Source of the DNA: Tetrahymena thermophila SB210
Lineage: Eukaryota > Ciliophora > Oligohymenophorea > Hymenostomatida > Tetrahymenidae
Assembly (NCBI RefSeq): GCF_000189635.1
Contig: NW_002476370.1
Coordinates: forward strand, 248,001 to 312,000
Direction of reading: 5' to 3'
Length of the DNA: 64,000 nt
Each line of letters begins with the position of its first letter. Positions within the stretch are counted from its first letter, which is position 1. Shown here piece after piece: positions 1 through 13,364 of the stretch. The translations under genes were made by a program, and so were the position numbers. The notes below the pieces were generated by a model that was not told the DNA's origin, searched no databases, and worked only from the letters and a program-made list of their open reading frames with translations.

Positions 1-825
1 TATTCTGCGTTAAACTGAGCTTATTGAAAAGCGCTCAACCATGCTTGTGTTGTTAAGGTTATTTCTCCCTCTTACAGATTCTCTATAAAGAGTTTGCATT
101 GAATTATTCATTTGGTCTTTTTAAATTGTGTCAGTTACCTATTTGTGAAAGTTAGATATTTAATTATTTTCTTCAAAGCTATCATTTTTTTATTTTGTTT
201 CCATGCCAAAATCGCTCTTATCTTCCTCTTCTTCTAAAATTCTTTTGTATCTCTAGTTGTTGTTAAGCTATTAAAATGTATTCTAAGCCATTTTTTTAAG
301 AGTTTGCTCATTATTTAAGTTTGAGCCAAGCTACGATTACTAATGGGTACTACTCATTCTGCTTCCCATACGAGCAGATATATTATGAGGTTCCTTGTTG
401 TTAGACAGTTAACTCTCATTTAACGACTAATTGTGTTTATTAGGAAATCCTGCTTTATCTTTTAGAATAAAAATACTGTTATTTTGACTACTAAAACTGC
501 CATTATTTTATTGGTTTCTATGTGAATTTAGATTATTTAACATATTAGTGCGATCTCCTAAAACAAAACTTTAATTCGGACTAACAGCACTTTTTATTTT
601 CGTTATTTTTGTTGCTTATCCTTGGTAAGGCATTCCAGTGCTGGTATTATTGTTTTCTTTTTGCTATTTATTTTATGAACAATTAGTGTTTTAAGGATCA
701 AATTTCTCATATTCTTGCTAGGCCTTTCTCATAATACTAGTAATACACTTATTCTTATTAGGACATTCTGTCTAACCAAAATATATTGATCTCTGATTGA
801 GTGGTTTCACTTCGTTTTATCCCAT
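1..825 (-). CDS. Q/N-rich low-complexity protein, 3' part outside window
   Basis: The minus strand is open with no TGA from an ATG at 823-825 to the window edge, giving 275 codons; the gene continues beyond base 1. The ATG is the first one after an upstream in-frame TGA. Many in-frame TAA/TAG codons read as Gln. The protein begins MGQNEVKPLNQRS and is rich in Asn, Gln and Ser, with a small acidic patch (ILEEEEDKSD) near residue 205. I see no TM segment, signal peptide or domain motif. Local GC is clearly higher than in the spacer that follows, which supports coding. I do not recognise it and assign no function. Confidence 0.75.
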
Positions 826-1437
826 ATTTGTTTGCAAATACTAAATGAAAGCTTAAGTAATAACTAATTAATTTCAATTGAATTAAAAATTGTTAATTTA
901 TTTTTTAAGTTTTAACTATAATTTTTTGAATTTAATTTATGTAAAAACATTTCAAAAGTAAAATAACAAACAAACATAATTTTTTCAAATAGCCTTTCAA
1001 AATTAGTAGAATAAAAATTAATTTAATGAATGATAGAAAATACATAGTTTTTTTGAGCTAAGTATAATACAATATTAATTCATTAAAATTTACATACTTT
1101 TTAATAGCTCAATGAGCTGGATTTTAAAGATATTTAAATTAAAATATCTTTAAAATCCAATTAATATAGAATTATGTTGTTAATTTTAATCTAAAGAAAT
1201 TCTAAATTATGTTTCATAGTTGATAATGAAAAAAAACTTAGTAAGTTATTTAATTTTTTAGTTAGTTAGTTACAGTTTGATATATTATTTTCTACTGTAA
1301 ATAAAATAGAAAAAATTTAATTACTAAATATATCTTCCAAAACAGAATTTAAAGTAGCGAAAAGTTGTTATTTTTTTTTTGCAAAGAAAAAATATTCAAC
1401 AAAATATTTATTATTTAACAAACAATACTTATATAAC
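826..1437. other. AT-rich spacer with one long inverted repeat
   Basis: Apart from the hairpin listed separately, this stretch is A/T-rich with no supported gene. It lies upstream of the gene starting at 825 and downstream of the gene ending at 1438, both on the minus strand. Confidence 0.7.
1119..1158. repeat. perfect inverted repeat, 17-bp arms, 6-nt loop
   Basis: Bases 1119-1135 and 1142-1158 are perfect reverse complements separated by AAATTA. A second small palindrome (AGCTCA-A-TGAGCT) sits at 1107-1119, touching its left edge. No gene overlaps it. It could be a replication- or transcription-related structure or the footprint of a mobile element; the sequence does not say which. Confidence 0.8.
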
Positions 1438-3289
1438 TCAATCTAATATATCTTACTTTAATAAATCTGCAACCCTATCTTTCCTCTATTAATATTAAAA
1501 AATTATATCTTACTTTAATTTATTAAAAAGATAGTGAAATATATTGATTGATTTTGAGAAAATTATTCTTCCAAATAAATTTATTGCCTTCCTTATTTTT
1601 GAATTTAAAAATTTTGATAAAGAAATTTACATCTATTTAACGGCTTGCTGCTAATCTTCTGACAATTGGAGAATTTTTAAGATTTTCATTATAAACTTCT
1701 GGTGTTAGGGAAAAATCTTTTTACTTTCTTTTGAAATTCTAATATTTATCAAATCCCTTATGGATTGATTCTATTTAGTGAGGTTGGTTATCTTTAGAGT
1801 TATTATTCTTATTTTAACTCTTTATATTGGATACTGCGCCTGCTTTATTATAGTTTAATTCAGATTTTATTCTTTCATATATTAAAGGATTTGGGTTATA
1901 ATCAACTTCTAAAATAGGAGTTTTTACAAAGCTTCTATTTGCATTTTTCTCATTTTCGTATTATTCAAAGCTGCTTTATAAAAATTTTTTAATTTGTTTA
2001 TCATTTTAATCGATCATCTTATTTTTTCTATTCTTTTCAGGTGAATCATAGCTATTAAATCTTTAATCTTTTGATATTTCTTCTATGCTAGGTTAGGGCA
2101 TAGGATTCAAAATATTGTGTCCAAGAAATTCTAAATATTTTTTCTTTTTACTGTAGCCATAATTTTGAGGAGAATAATTCAATTATTCTTATCTGCTCTA
2201 ATGATTTATCAACTTTTAATTTTTTCTTTATTGCTAGTCTTATGGATTTTAATCTTCATATTCGTTAAAAGTCATTCCATCTCCTAACATAATCTCTCGA
2301 AGTCTTGGAACCTCTATAGGATCCTTGAAAATATTAGGATAATTATTATTTTTTTCGTTTTGCAGTCTAGATAGTATTTAATTTTATTAACTCTGATTCC
2401 TTGATAAAAAGATATTTTTTCTTTAAGGTTGCTAAGTGTAATTCGAAATCACTAATTTATTTTGAATGAAAATTAATTTATAGATTTAAAATAAAAAAAC
2501 TATTGTATTAATTAATTACTATTTGGGTAATCAATTTTAATTAACTCTTCAATAGAACTACTCCTGTTTTTGCTTTACATAGGTATTACTTAATAATCAT
2601 TGCTGCCCCTATACTACTGCTTGTTTCTAAAGATTCCTTCATTTACGAACAAGTCTTTATTGCCTATGAATCCAAATATAAATGGAAAATTAATAGTTTT
2701 ATATATTAAAAATAATAAATTTACTTTAGTGATTATCTTAAAATTACAATAGCTGTGATATTTAATCTTTCCTATTCATTTTTACATTATTTTGAAACTA
2801 TAAAAAATATTAGAACTTTTATCGCAGTTTTATAAAACAAAATAAATATTTACTGGATTGTCATCCTTGAATTGAAATTTCAATATTGAGTTGCTATTAT
2901 TTGTATTTTTATTAAATATTCCGCCTTAACCATTTATATTTATATTGTAGTCTTTAAACTCTTTACCTTACTGAAATATCTTATGAATTAAAAATAACAA
3001 TCTAAATAACAATATTGCATTTTAAGTTTTGTGTTTACATTCGGTGACATATTGATTTAGCTTATAATTTGCAAATCTTTTTAAAGTTAAATCTGTCTCT
3101 TTTTTTCAGAGTTAGCTCTATCTTTTTTGCTTTACTAGACTATTGAATCTAAATGTCTAAGTTGCTGGTTGTATAATTGATCCTAAATTTATTTTAAGTC
3201 TAATTATTATCAAATAATTCTATAAATGATAAAATAAATACAGTATCATCCTAAAATAAATGCTTATAGCTTGAATAGAATTCACTCAT
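1438..3289 (-). CDS. hypothetical Q/N-rich protein, six exons
   Basis: Hand-built model: complement(join(1438..1485,1631..2451,2520..2663,2725..2797,2854..2970,3011..3289)), 494 codons including TGA, in phase at every junction. It starts MSEFYSSYKHLFQDD at 3289 and ends ..LLKQDILD. Introns are 40-145 nt and AT-rich with GT..AG ends; the donor at 3010 (GTTATT) is weak, so that boundary is the least certain. The middle is Asn/Gln/Ser-rich; a motif PRLREIMLGDGMTFNEYE lies in exon 5 and a basic stretch (LTLKKRDRFNFKK) lies near the N-terminus. No TM segment or known domain was found. The function is unknown. Confidence 0.6.
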
Positions 3290-4164
3290 TCAATGAATAA
3301 TATCCTTTAAAAGGACAGATGAAATAAAATGTGGTTTTGTCTTAAATTATTTTACTTTAAATCTTAAAAATAATCTAATAATTTGATATCTAAAGATACT
3401 ACTAATTAATTATTAATTAATTTTTATTAAATGTATGCAAAATAAATTATTATAACTATTGAAGTATAACCTATTTTTATATAGAATTTAATAATTTGTG
3501 GGTATTATTTATTTAAAATTGAAATAAATACTTTAGCTTTCACTGATTAATTTTAATTAAAAGAGATTCCTTAATTATATTCTGTAAGATTTTTTATAAA
3601 AATAAATTTTTTTAAAATATTTGAGTAAAATTTTAAATAGAAATATTATGAAAATTTATAATGATAATATTATTAATTAATTTTAAATCAATTAAATAAA
3701 TTCAATTATTTATTGAGTTTTTTTTATTTTAGTTTTTTAAAAAATAAATTAAAGTAACAATTTAATAATTAATATAAATAACTAAATAGATAGATAATTT
3801 GATAATACACAATATTAATGCAAAATAAAATTAAAAAATTGATAATCCAAGATTTCGTTCGTATGAGTAAATTCCACAAAAATTATTATAATCCTTTATT
3901 TATTTAGTAAAAGCTCGAAACGTATATTTAATGTAAAATACTTATATCAATTCATCAATCAAGTAATTAGATTAATTATTTATTAAATTATAAAAATTAA
4001 ATTTGTAAATAAATTGTTTAAAAAGAGGTTAGATTGATTTTATTTAGTTAATTTAGATAAAACTATCAAGAAAAGATAATAAAATCTAATTAAATAAATA
4101 AATAAATGAATTAATTATAAATTTGTATTTATTTTTTTTAATGAAATTGTTTTTTAGGTTAATG
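3290..4164. other. AT-rich intergenic spacer
   Basis: Very AT-rich sequence with many short A and T runs. No supported gene, tRNA or strong repeat was seen. Confidence 0.7.
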
Positions 4165-7100
4165 TCAGTTTGGGGAATTAGGGGGATGATTTGCAAATTA
4201 TTTGATTATAAAAGGGTTATCAATATCAGCTGATTTTACTATTTTTTTTTTTAATCTCTCTTTCATCTTAAACTTTTGGTATTATTTTATAATGCTTCCA
4301 ATATTATTATGAGTCATGTAGATCTTGAAGGTTCTCACTGTTTCTGTGGGAATATCTTCTTTATGCTCAATAATTTGCTTAACAACTTTTTGTGCATTTT
4401 GCATATGCATTATTTCTAAAACTTATTGCATTTAACCTATTGTAATTAATCGTTTATAATTTTGCTTGACTTGTGTAGCTAGTTTAGGATCATTAAGTAA
4501 AAGTTATGAAGGTCTTCTATAATCTTACAAATTAACATCGATCAAAGTTTAATTTTTTTCAAGAGTGTTCCAATTTTTTTTTGTACGAGCAGAAAGCAAA
4601 GTAGCTTTTTTTTAGAATTCTTGTCTGTTGTTAACTCTCATACTTGGCACCCTACTTTTCTAATTTTAAAATCCACAGTCATTTAGAGATTTTCTGGAGT
4701 TTAAATTTTTATTACTTTGTTTTGATTAATATTAATCATCAGATGAATCTTAAGATTCAGTAGATGATTTAAAGGATGATTATTAAGAGTCGTTATCTAA
4801 TTTGCTTTTACTCGAATCTTTTTTTATACTATTTAAAGTCATTTATACCGCTTCTTAAGCAGATTCTTTTGGAAAGTCAGTTTTAGAATCCTCGTTTTCC
4901 TACTCAACTATTTTATTTTCTGTTTAAATGAGCTATTGACTATTTCCTTAATTATTTAGTTAGAAGCTTGATCTAGGAATATTAATGGATATCCTTGAGC
5001 CGTTTCCTAATTTTTCAACCTGAGGTATGTTTAAACTGAACATGTCTTAAGATTTTTTTTCTTTTTGTACTTACTTTTTTGATTAGCTTTATAAATCAGG
5101 TTCTATCTAAATCATACTTCCTAATTCTTCTTCGTTCTCTTCTCTGAAGAACAAGCAATCATCTTCTATTTCTTATTGAAATGCAAGAGAGTTTAATACC
5201 AATCTATCTAAGGATCTTTTGATACTTTTTCTTTCATCCTCTTATTATAAATTGTAAAATCTAATTATTTTATGCTTTGCAGGTTTGTAAAAGAATAGTG
5301 GACAATCTTTCAGAATGTGTTAACTGCTTTTGCATGATTAACAGTAAACTTTTGCACATTAAAAATTTTCATTTAGATTCAATTTATCTTTAAGTTCTAG
5401 GTATTTTTCTTTATCAATTGAAAATTAATTTATCACCTCAATAAAATCTGTCAGAGCTATTTAATGAACCGTTGTTATTTCTAAGCTTTTAGCATTTATT
5501 GAAGATTAATGCACTTACGAAATGAATTCATACTAACCAAACGATTAATTTTCTTTATATTCATAAAAAGTTTGATACTCTGAAAAAAAATTTTATTTTA
5601 AATTTTATTTATTAGATTAATCTAAGTAAACCTCAACCTTGCCTTTTAATATGTAGTACAATTATGGAACATGATAGCTTCCCGATTTCATTATCATCTC
5701 ATCAGGACCTAATTGTTTAAAAGTATAAAAATAAATTCTATTTGATGTTAAATAACAAAAATTTATTATTTTTGATGCTAAATAATTAAAAAAAAAATAT
5801 TTTTAATGGAAAATAACAAAAAGATATTATTTTTGATGCTAAATAACAAAAAGAAATTCATTCCATTTATTTAAAAGAAAAAGCAAAAATTAATTTATTT
5901 TAATTTATAAATACAAGAAATAAATAAGTAATATTACCATAACTGACTTCTTTCATTTTAAGTGAAAGAGCATTCAAGAATTGTTAACTAAACTGCTATA
6001 AAAAAGGTATGTTTTTTATAGATCTCTTAAATATTTCTTCAGTGATTTCCTCTCGAAGGAATTTACTCAATATATTGAGTGTCTAGTTAGGATGAACTCC
6101 CTTTTAAAAATTCTGTGTATGGACATACTTTAAATATTTTCTGGCCATTTACTGCAAGTGAGGATTTACGTCCCTACTAAATAAATAGTTATTAAGCTAT
6201 GCTAGATGCTTGATGTATACTTTTTTGACACAGTAATACTCTTTGTACACATTTTGAATATTCATTAAAATGTAGCCAAATATTATTGAAGTGAATATAG
6301 CCATTGAAGAAATAAACACCTTTTCTCCATCACTTTTTGGAACTATATCTCCATATCCTATTGTTCCAACTGTTACTATTGAGAAGTAAATTGATGAAAT
6401 ATATTAAGAGATCATAGAAGTATTAACAAGATTATTAGCTGCTATCCAGTTATTTTATAATCCAATACTTTGCTGATAATCACCTAATTTAAACCATGCG
6501 CAAGCAAATAAATGACAGAGCATAAATATCTCCAAAAGAAGAGTTAAAATATTTATTATTAAATGATATTTACTGGAAAATTGAAAGGATTCTGCTATTT
6601 TTTCAATAATTTCATAAAATGAAAAATATTTAATTAAAAATATAATCTTTAGCGATGGATAGCCTAAGTGATTAAGCCAAAGAGACGAGTAGGCTATTGT
6701 ATCTATCAATAGATGACTGTTAATGTAATTAAAGAGAATTTTAAGTCTATTTTTTTAAAGAACTCCGTTTTCATAATAAGCTGTATTTACCTATACTACA
6801 AACTCAAACATAAAAACAAGTCTTGTCAACTAAGAAAAGAACTAGCTTATCTCTTGGGCATCAGCGTAGCAAATTTCGAAAGGGATAGTGAATGAATTTA
6901 AAAAAATAAAAAATATTAATACCAAATCCCAAAAAATTGATATTTTGTTATAAGGTAAAATAATAGGAATAGGACCAAGTAATTTCTGTGAGAATTCTTA
7001 AACTTTATTTTTAAAATTAAAGAAAGGGGTTAAAAATATCTTCATTCTTTTTTTGAGCAGCAGCCAAGATATTCTAACTTTTCTCACAAATTTAAATCGA

Positions 7101-8182
7101 CTTCTAAAGTAATTTTCATTCATTTAATATTTGTTTTTTCCTTCTATTTATTGATGTGAGGCTTTTCAATAATATTTAATTTGTTAACTTCTACTAATAA
7201 AAAGAATAATTAATTAATTATGTAAAAATTCATTACCTAAATCGTTAATTGCATTCCATTGATTTTTCATTAGCTCTTAAGGTTTGAAATAAATTAGCTT
7301 TTGCTTATTCCTATAAATAAACCTGTTAAAGAATATTAAAATATGAAAAAAGCTTTTCTTCCAAACTTCTTGTGAAGTGCGATGTATTTTCTTTTAGGAC
7401 CTATAATTTATTGCATCTTCGTTGTTGTCACTATCTTAAGAATCTATTTTTGTGCCACCAATTGTTTTCCAGTTTTTTTTCTTTTTAAATCCAGATTCTG
7501 CAAAGATAGGATCATCTGGTTTGAATCTGTACGAACCTCTATGCTATCTTGATGAGTTAGAAAAAGATCTATTATTTAAATCAGATGTTTCAAACATTTT
7601 AGATTAATCAAGACTTTGGAATTCGCCAGATTATATTCTTCTAGTACCTTTTCTAGAATTGCTTCTACATTAAATTTAATGTCCTTTAAAAAATCTATCT
7701 ACAATTTAATTGCTATTATTAACATCCTAAGTCTCATTAACTTAACCTCTTTCTTAAAAAGTTTAATCTATTGTTTAGCATTATAATTCTTATAAATCTT
7801 CTTCTTAAAGCTTTTCATCTTACTTTTGCTCTCCATCCACTTTTATAGATTTATTATCTTAATTATTTAATTCAATTTAAGTAAGGTTTGGACTAGATTT
7901 GAGAATTTTTTAACCAATCTAAACTTCAGCCCATTTTTGTCTATGTTATTCTCCAATTCTTAAGTCTTAATAGCTCTCATTGTTAAAAGTTGTTGTTATT
8001 ACTTAATCATAAATTAAATTATTTTAATTCATTTAAAAATTAGAATCTTCTACTTTCTGTTGATCATTTATAACCTAAATTGATGATTCACAAATACTAT
8101 TCTCACATATTCCTTTTGATTTCTAAGGTATTTAAACTTAAACACACTATTCGTCAAGCCAAGTAACAGAGGTCTTTTTCAT
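4165..8182 (-). CDS. voltage-gated-type K+ channel with CNBD and CCHC zinc knuckle (copy 1)
   Basis: Model complement(join(4165..5708,5938..7161,7237..8182)), 1237 aa and in phase; the ATG at 8182 is the first after an upstream in-frame TGA. Order: Q/N-rich cytosolic N-terminus (1-310); six-TM channel core (about 385-615) with S1 near FWDLVLIFFIFL, an S2-S3 linker containing GVLQKNRLKI as in KCNH/CNG-type channels, and a pore with TIGYGD at about 581-586; C-linker; CNBD-type fold (about 723-800) with GPDEMIMKSG and a cassette-like SFGQYEFIS; CCHC zinc knuckle at about 845-860 (C-x2-C-x4-H-x4-C); Ser/Gln-rich tail. It should conduct K+ across a surface or ciliary membrane. The S4 region is poor in basic residues and the cassette lacks the usual Arg, so voltage and cNMP sensitivity are uncertain. 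Confidence 0.88.
5709..5937 (-). repeat. intron of channel copy 1 with degenerate internal repeats
   Basis: This 229-nt intron splits the Gly codon that begins the CNBD. It contains about four diverged copies of a roughly 35-nt unit built around TTATTTTTGATGCTAAATAA (for example at 5740, 5765, 5800 and 5825). The equivalent introns in the two paralogs are 165 and 409 nt and lack this array. Confidence 0.65.
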
Positions 8183-9339
8183 TAAATAGATTATAGCTTC
8201 TTTAAATTTGAATGTATACTTTTTAATTCTACTTATAGATTAAATAAAGTAATTAATCCTTATAAAAATTTATTTCTGCTCCAAATAATAAGTTAGACTA
8301 ATAATTATTCTTATTAAAATTAAAAATATTGTTGATTTATTTTTCTCTCTTTATGTTTTTAGATGTTAACTTAAAAATTTTTTTTTTTTTCATAGTAAAT
8401 GAAATATCCTAAAATTACTTTTTAATTTATAAATGAAATAATTTAAAAGTCTGATGAGTAAATTAGCTCAACAAGAATATTTTTAAATTTTACAATTTAA
8501 TTTTAGTTTAATAGCATTTTTAAATGATAAAATAAATATTTAACTTTATCGAAAAATTATTTTTAACAAGATGGTTATATCCCTTAAAAATAAAGTGCAT
8601 AAAGTATGAAAACAAAAAGAAGTAAGTAAAAAATAATCAAACAAAAAAATTAAATGGAATATTTTAAAAACAAAGAAAAATAAATCCTTTCACTCAATTA
8701 AATTTCATTTAATTTTAAAGTAAAATTTATGTTTATTAAATTATAATAAAAATAAAATTGATACAATTTTTTTATAAAAAAGTTAGAGATTTAAGAAAAT
8801 AAATAAGGATTAATTTAGTATTTTAGTCTAAATGCTGAAAACATGCTTTCATCCATAATATTTATTTTTATAATATGAGTTATTTTAAATAGTAATTTAA
8901 AATAGATTAAAATACTTTATTTAAATAATTAGATTCTCAAATTTTTGTTAATTTACTAATGAAAATGGGTATTCTTTTTAAAAATAAATATTTTATATAC
9001 TAAATTGAATTACCCTTAAATTAAAAATTACTTTAAATTTATTAATAATTTTCTATAATCAAATATTATTTTTTTAAAGTTATTTTAGGTAAATTTTCCT
9101 TCCTATTTATTTATTTGTCTTGTGGTAATAATATTTCTTATTTTATTTTTAATATGATAAAAAAATTAACAGTTTTTTATTTAATAAAAATTTTATTAAC
9201 TTTAATAAATTGATTTTATCTTGTATTATATAAATACTTACTTTTCATATTTCTTTGAATTTAGTAAAATATATTAAAAATTTATAAAATAATTGCTTGA
9301 AATTTCTTTTCAACAGAACTCTTTTTTAAAGTATTTTAA
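8183..9339. other. AT-rich intergenic spacer
   Basis: No supported gene. An open stretch upstream of the channel start (8183-8390) contains no ATG and looks like leader sequence. Confidence 0.65.
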
Positions 9340-12300
9340 TCACTATTTAGGCAGTATCTATTTATTATTCAAGTTGAACGAATTGTCTATGTCTACAGTT
9401 TATATAATTTTCTTCTTTAATTTTTACTTCAATTTTAATTTTTAATGTTCTTTGATAATATTTCCTATATTGTTATGAGGTAAATATATTTTAAACGTTC
9501 TTACAGTTTCTGTTGTGATGTCTTCATTATTTTCAATCATCTATTTTGCAGCTTTCTGTGCATTTTACATTTGCATCAGTTCTAAGACATGCTGCATTTA
9601 ACCTATTGTAATTAATCTTTTATAATTTTATTTCACTTATGTTGCAAGTTTTGGGTCATTTAAATTAATTTATTATGTCAAGGATGGTCTTACCAATAAT
9701 TACACATCATTTAGACTTTTACTCTTTTCAAGCAAAGACCAATTCTTTTTTGTCCTAGCTGAAAGAAGAGTTGCCTTTTTTTAAAACTCTTGCTTAGTAT
9801 TAATTCTTGATAACGACATTCTACTTTTTTAATTTGGACCACAGATCTCATTTATTGATTTTCTTGAGGCATTATTTTATTTTAGCTATTTTTTAATTTT
9901 TTTGTCTCTTAAAGAAGATGATGACGATGATGATGATTAAGAAGAATCAGAATCAGATTCAGATGAGTGAGAGGATATAATAGATTTAATAGATTGATTA
10001 GTTTAATTTTCTAATTTATTTTTGCTTGTCTCTTTTTTGATGCTATTCATTGATTGCTGTTATGTTTCATTTTAAAAATCAAATTTTAACTCATCCGTTT
10101 ATATTTCAGATACTTTATTCTCAACTTAAATAGTTGACAATGCAGAATTATTGCTTTACTAGACACTTAATCTTGGAATTGATATTGAAATTTTTGAACT
10201 TGTATGCTTATCTTTTGAAAGTAAGTTAAGACTTTGGATGTCACATGACATTCTTTTTTGGTTTTTGAGTTTTTATTTGTTTTAATATTCTTCATCACCT
10301 TCTAGCTATATCATACTTCCCAACTCTTCTTAATTTTCCTCTCTAAAGAATATACAATCATCTTCAATTTCTTGCTAAAACGCTAGTGAATTAAGAATTA
10401 GTCTATCTGTAGATCTTGTTATTAGAGTTCTTTCAAAATCTATCTACCAATTGTAAAGTCTTACGATTTTAAATTTTTGTGGTTTGTAAAAAAATAAAGG
10501 ACAGTCCCTGAGTAAATGCTAATTGCTTTTACATGATTAACAAAAAACGTTTACACATGAGTAATTCTCATTCAGATTCAGTTTATCTTTTAATTCTTGA
10601 TATTTTTCTTTATCTACCTAAAACTAATTAAGCACATCAATAAAATCAGTCAAAAGGATTTAATGCAAAGTAGTTTACTCCAAACTCTTCACATTTATTT
10701 ACGATTAATGAGTTTGAGAAAAAAACTCATATTAACCAAAAGATTAAGTTTCCTTGTGTTCAAAAAAAGTTTTGTATTCAGAGAATGGACTTTATTTTTA
10801 GTTTTATTTGCTGGATTAATCTAATTAAATCTCTACTCTTCCCTGTACTATATAATATAACTAAGGTACTTGATAACTTCCCGTTTTCATTATTATTTCA
10901 TCAGGTCCTATTTATTTATCCATTTAAAAATTTTTGAATCAAACATAAAATTTGTAAGAAGATTTTTATTTAAATAAAAACTAATTCCAATAATCAAATT
11001 TCTTTTATATTTTATTTAGTTTTTACAGAAATTAAATAGTGGGATTTAGTGCAATTTAAATTATATTTTTACCATAGTTCACTTCTTTCATTTTAAGGGC
11101 TAAGGCATTCAAGAATTAATGACTAAATTATTGAAGAAAAGGGATATTCTTTATTGATCTATAGAATATTTCTTCTATAATTTCTTCTTTTAAAAATTTA
11201 CTTAACACATTCAGAGTCTCATTTGGCAGCACTCTTTTAGAGAAATTTTGAGTATGAATGTATTTCAAATACTTTCTAGCCATTTACTGCAAGTGGGGAT
11301 TCACATCTCTGCTATAAAGATAGTTATTCAGCTCAGCTAAATGTCTGATGTAAACTTTTCTTTTTGAGTGATAATCTTTGTAAACATTTTATATATTTGT
11401 AAGAATATAACCAAATATGACAGATGTAAAAATAGCCATAAAGCAGATAAACACTTTTTCGATATCACTCTTAGCAACTATATCTCCATAGCCGATAGTG
11501 CCAATAGTAACTACAGAAAAATAAATTGATGAAACATATTAGGATGATATTGAACTACCTACAAGATTATTAACATTAACCCAATTATTAAGCATTTCGT
11601 TGTTCTATTGATAGTCTCCTATCATAAACCACGCACATGCGAATAAGTGGCAAAGTAAAGTTATTTCTACAAATAAAGTGAGCAAATCAACAAGAAAGTT
11701 GTAATTGTAAGAAAATTTAAATGATTCTGCTAATTTTTCAATTATTTCATAGAATGAAAAGTATTTTATTAAAAATAAAATCTTTAATTTTATAAAGCCT
11801 ATCTAATCTGACCACAAGGACAAGTATGCTACACAATCAAATAGGAGATGATTTTGTAAAAAATTAATAAATATCTTTGATCTGTTTTTTTATAATACAC
11901 CATTTTCATAATAAGCAGTGTTCATTTATACTAAAAAGTTAAGCAAAAATACTAATTGAGTGATTTATGCAATAAGAGGATTAACATTTTCGCCATTATT
12001 AAAAGCTATTTCAAAAGGAAGTAAAAAGGAGTTTAAGAAAATAAATGAAATAGTGATGAAATCCCAAAAAATAGAGACCTTATTGTAAGGTAAAATAACA
12101 GGTATTGGATCTTATATTTTTATAATAATGCCAACAAATTTTTCATGAAAGCTTTAAATGGGCATGAAGAATACCTTTAATCTTTTTTTAACTAACAGCC
12201 AACAAATCCTAATTTTTCTGATAATTTTAAATCTGCTTCTATGTATGTTTTCTTTTATATATGAAAAGCTTTCCTTTTAATTAATATGATGCGAGGCTTT

Positions 12301-13187
12301 AAATAAATATTTTAAAAAATTATTTAATCCAACGAAGAAATATTATATAGCATAAAATATTAATAGTGAATATTACCTAAGTCATTAATTGCATCCCACT
12401 AGTTTCTTAGAAGTTCTTGAGGCTTAAAATATATCAACCTTTATTTGTTCCTGTGAATAAATCTGTTGAAGAAAAATAATATGTTAAAAAAATTGTTTTT
12501 CCAAACTTATTGAGTTGTTCTACTTTGTAATTTTTTTGTCGATTTCTATTTTAAAGTTTCTTCATTGTTAATACTCTCAGATGAATTAAATTTTGTTCCG
12601 CCAAAAGTCTGCTGCGTTTTTTAATTTTTTCTTTTCTTAAAACCTGATTCAAGCTAATTATTTAGTTCATCAGGTTTGAATCTGTAAGATGGCCTATGCT
12701 ATCTTTAGTTAGTAACTTTAGATCTATTAATTTAATCGTTGCTCTCATTAATCTTTGAAAAATTTAGGTTTGGCGACTAATTAGACGTATTCAATGATTC
12801 TTATTTAGAATCTGCATTAAGTTAAATTTAATTATCCTTAAAAAATTTCTCAACTGCCATAGACTAGTTATTTTTATCATAACATTCTTCAAAATAATTA
12901 ATTTATTCTACTTAAGCTTAATCGTTTTTTTAGACTTATTTACAGTCTTACTCGCTAAAGTTTTCAGTAGATGGCTGTATACTTGATTCTACACATTTAT
13001 TATTTGTCTGCTCTCGGGTCCATTAGCCTCTAGAAATTTACCCAATTCTTAAATCCCCCATTTATAATTATTCAATTTAGCTTATTTAATTTTGAATAGG
13101 TAATTGATCTAGAGAGCTTATCTGCTAAACTCCAATGTTACCTAAGCTTTTTTTACTCTAAAGAAGCATTTAACTTGATTATTTCAT
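9340..13187 (-). CDS. voltage-gated-type K+ channel with CNBD and CCHC zinc knuckle (copy 2)
   Basis: Model complement(join(9340..10907,11073..12296,12377..13187)), 1200 aa. The introns fall at the same places as in copy 1, and the central exon is exactly the same length (1224 nt). The ATG at 13187 follows an in-frame TGA. Layout: Q/S-rich N-terminus; six-TM core with TIGYGD near residue 538; C-linker; CNBD-type domain with GPDEIIMKTG and a cassette-like SFGQYEFFS; zinc knuckle near 800-815 (FCQSCKSNQHLLRDC); then a Ser run of about eight residues next to an acidic Ser/Asp stretch (plus-strand 9905-9970). The C-terminal block TETVRTFKIYLPHNNIGN matches copy 1. It presumably forms K+-selective tetramers, possibly with the other copies. 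Confidence 0.88.
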
Positions 13188-13364
13188 GTAGTTATTTAAA
13201 AAATTTGAAGATCACTGCTAAATATTTTAAGAAATTGTATATTTCCTTTTGTTTAATTTGTGCTAAAAATCGTAGGCTTAGAATTAGTTTTACTTCTACT
13301 ATTTAGCTTTATTAAAAAGTTTTTTTAATCAAATAAATCTAAGTTAAAAAATTTTCTACAACAA
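13188..13364. other. short spacer upstream of channel copy 2
   Basis: AT-rich leader sequence containing the in-frame TGA that fixes the channel start; nothing else was seen. Confidence 0.6.
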
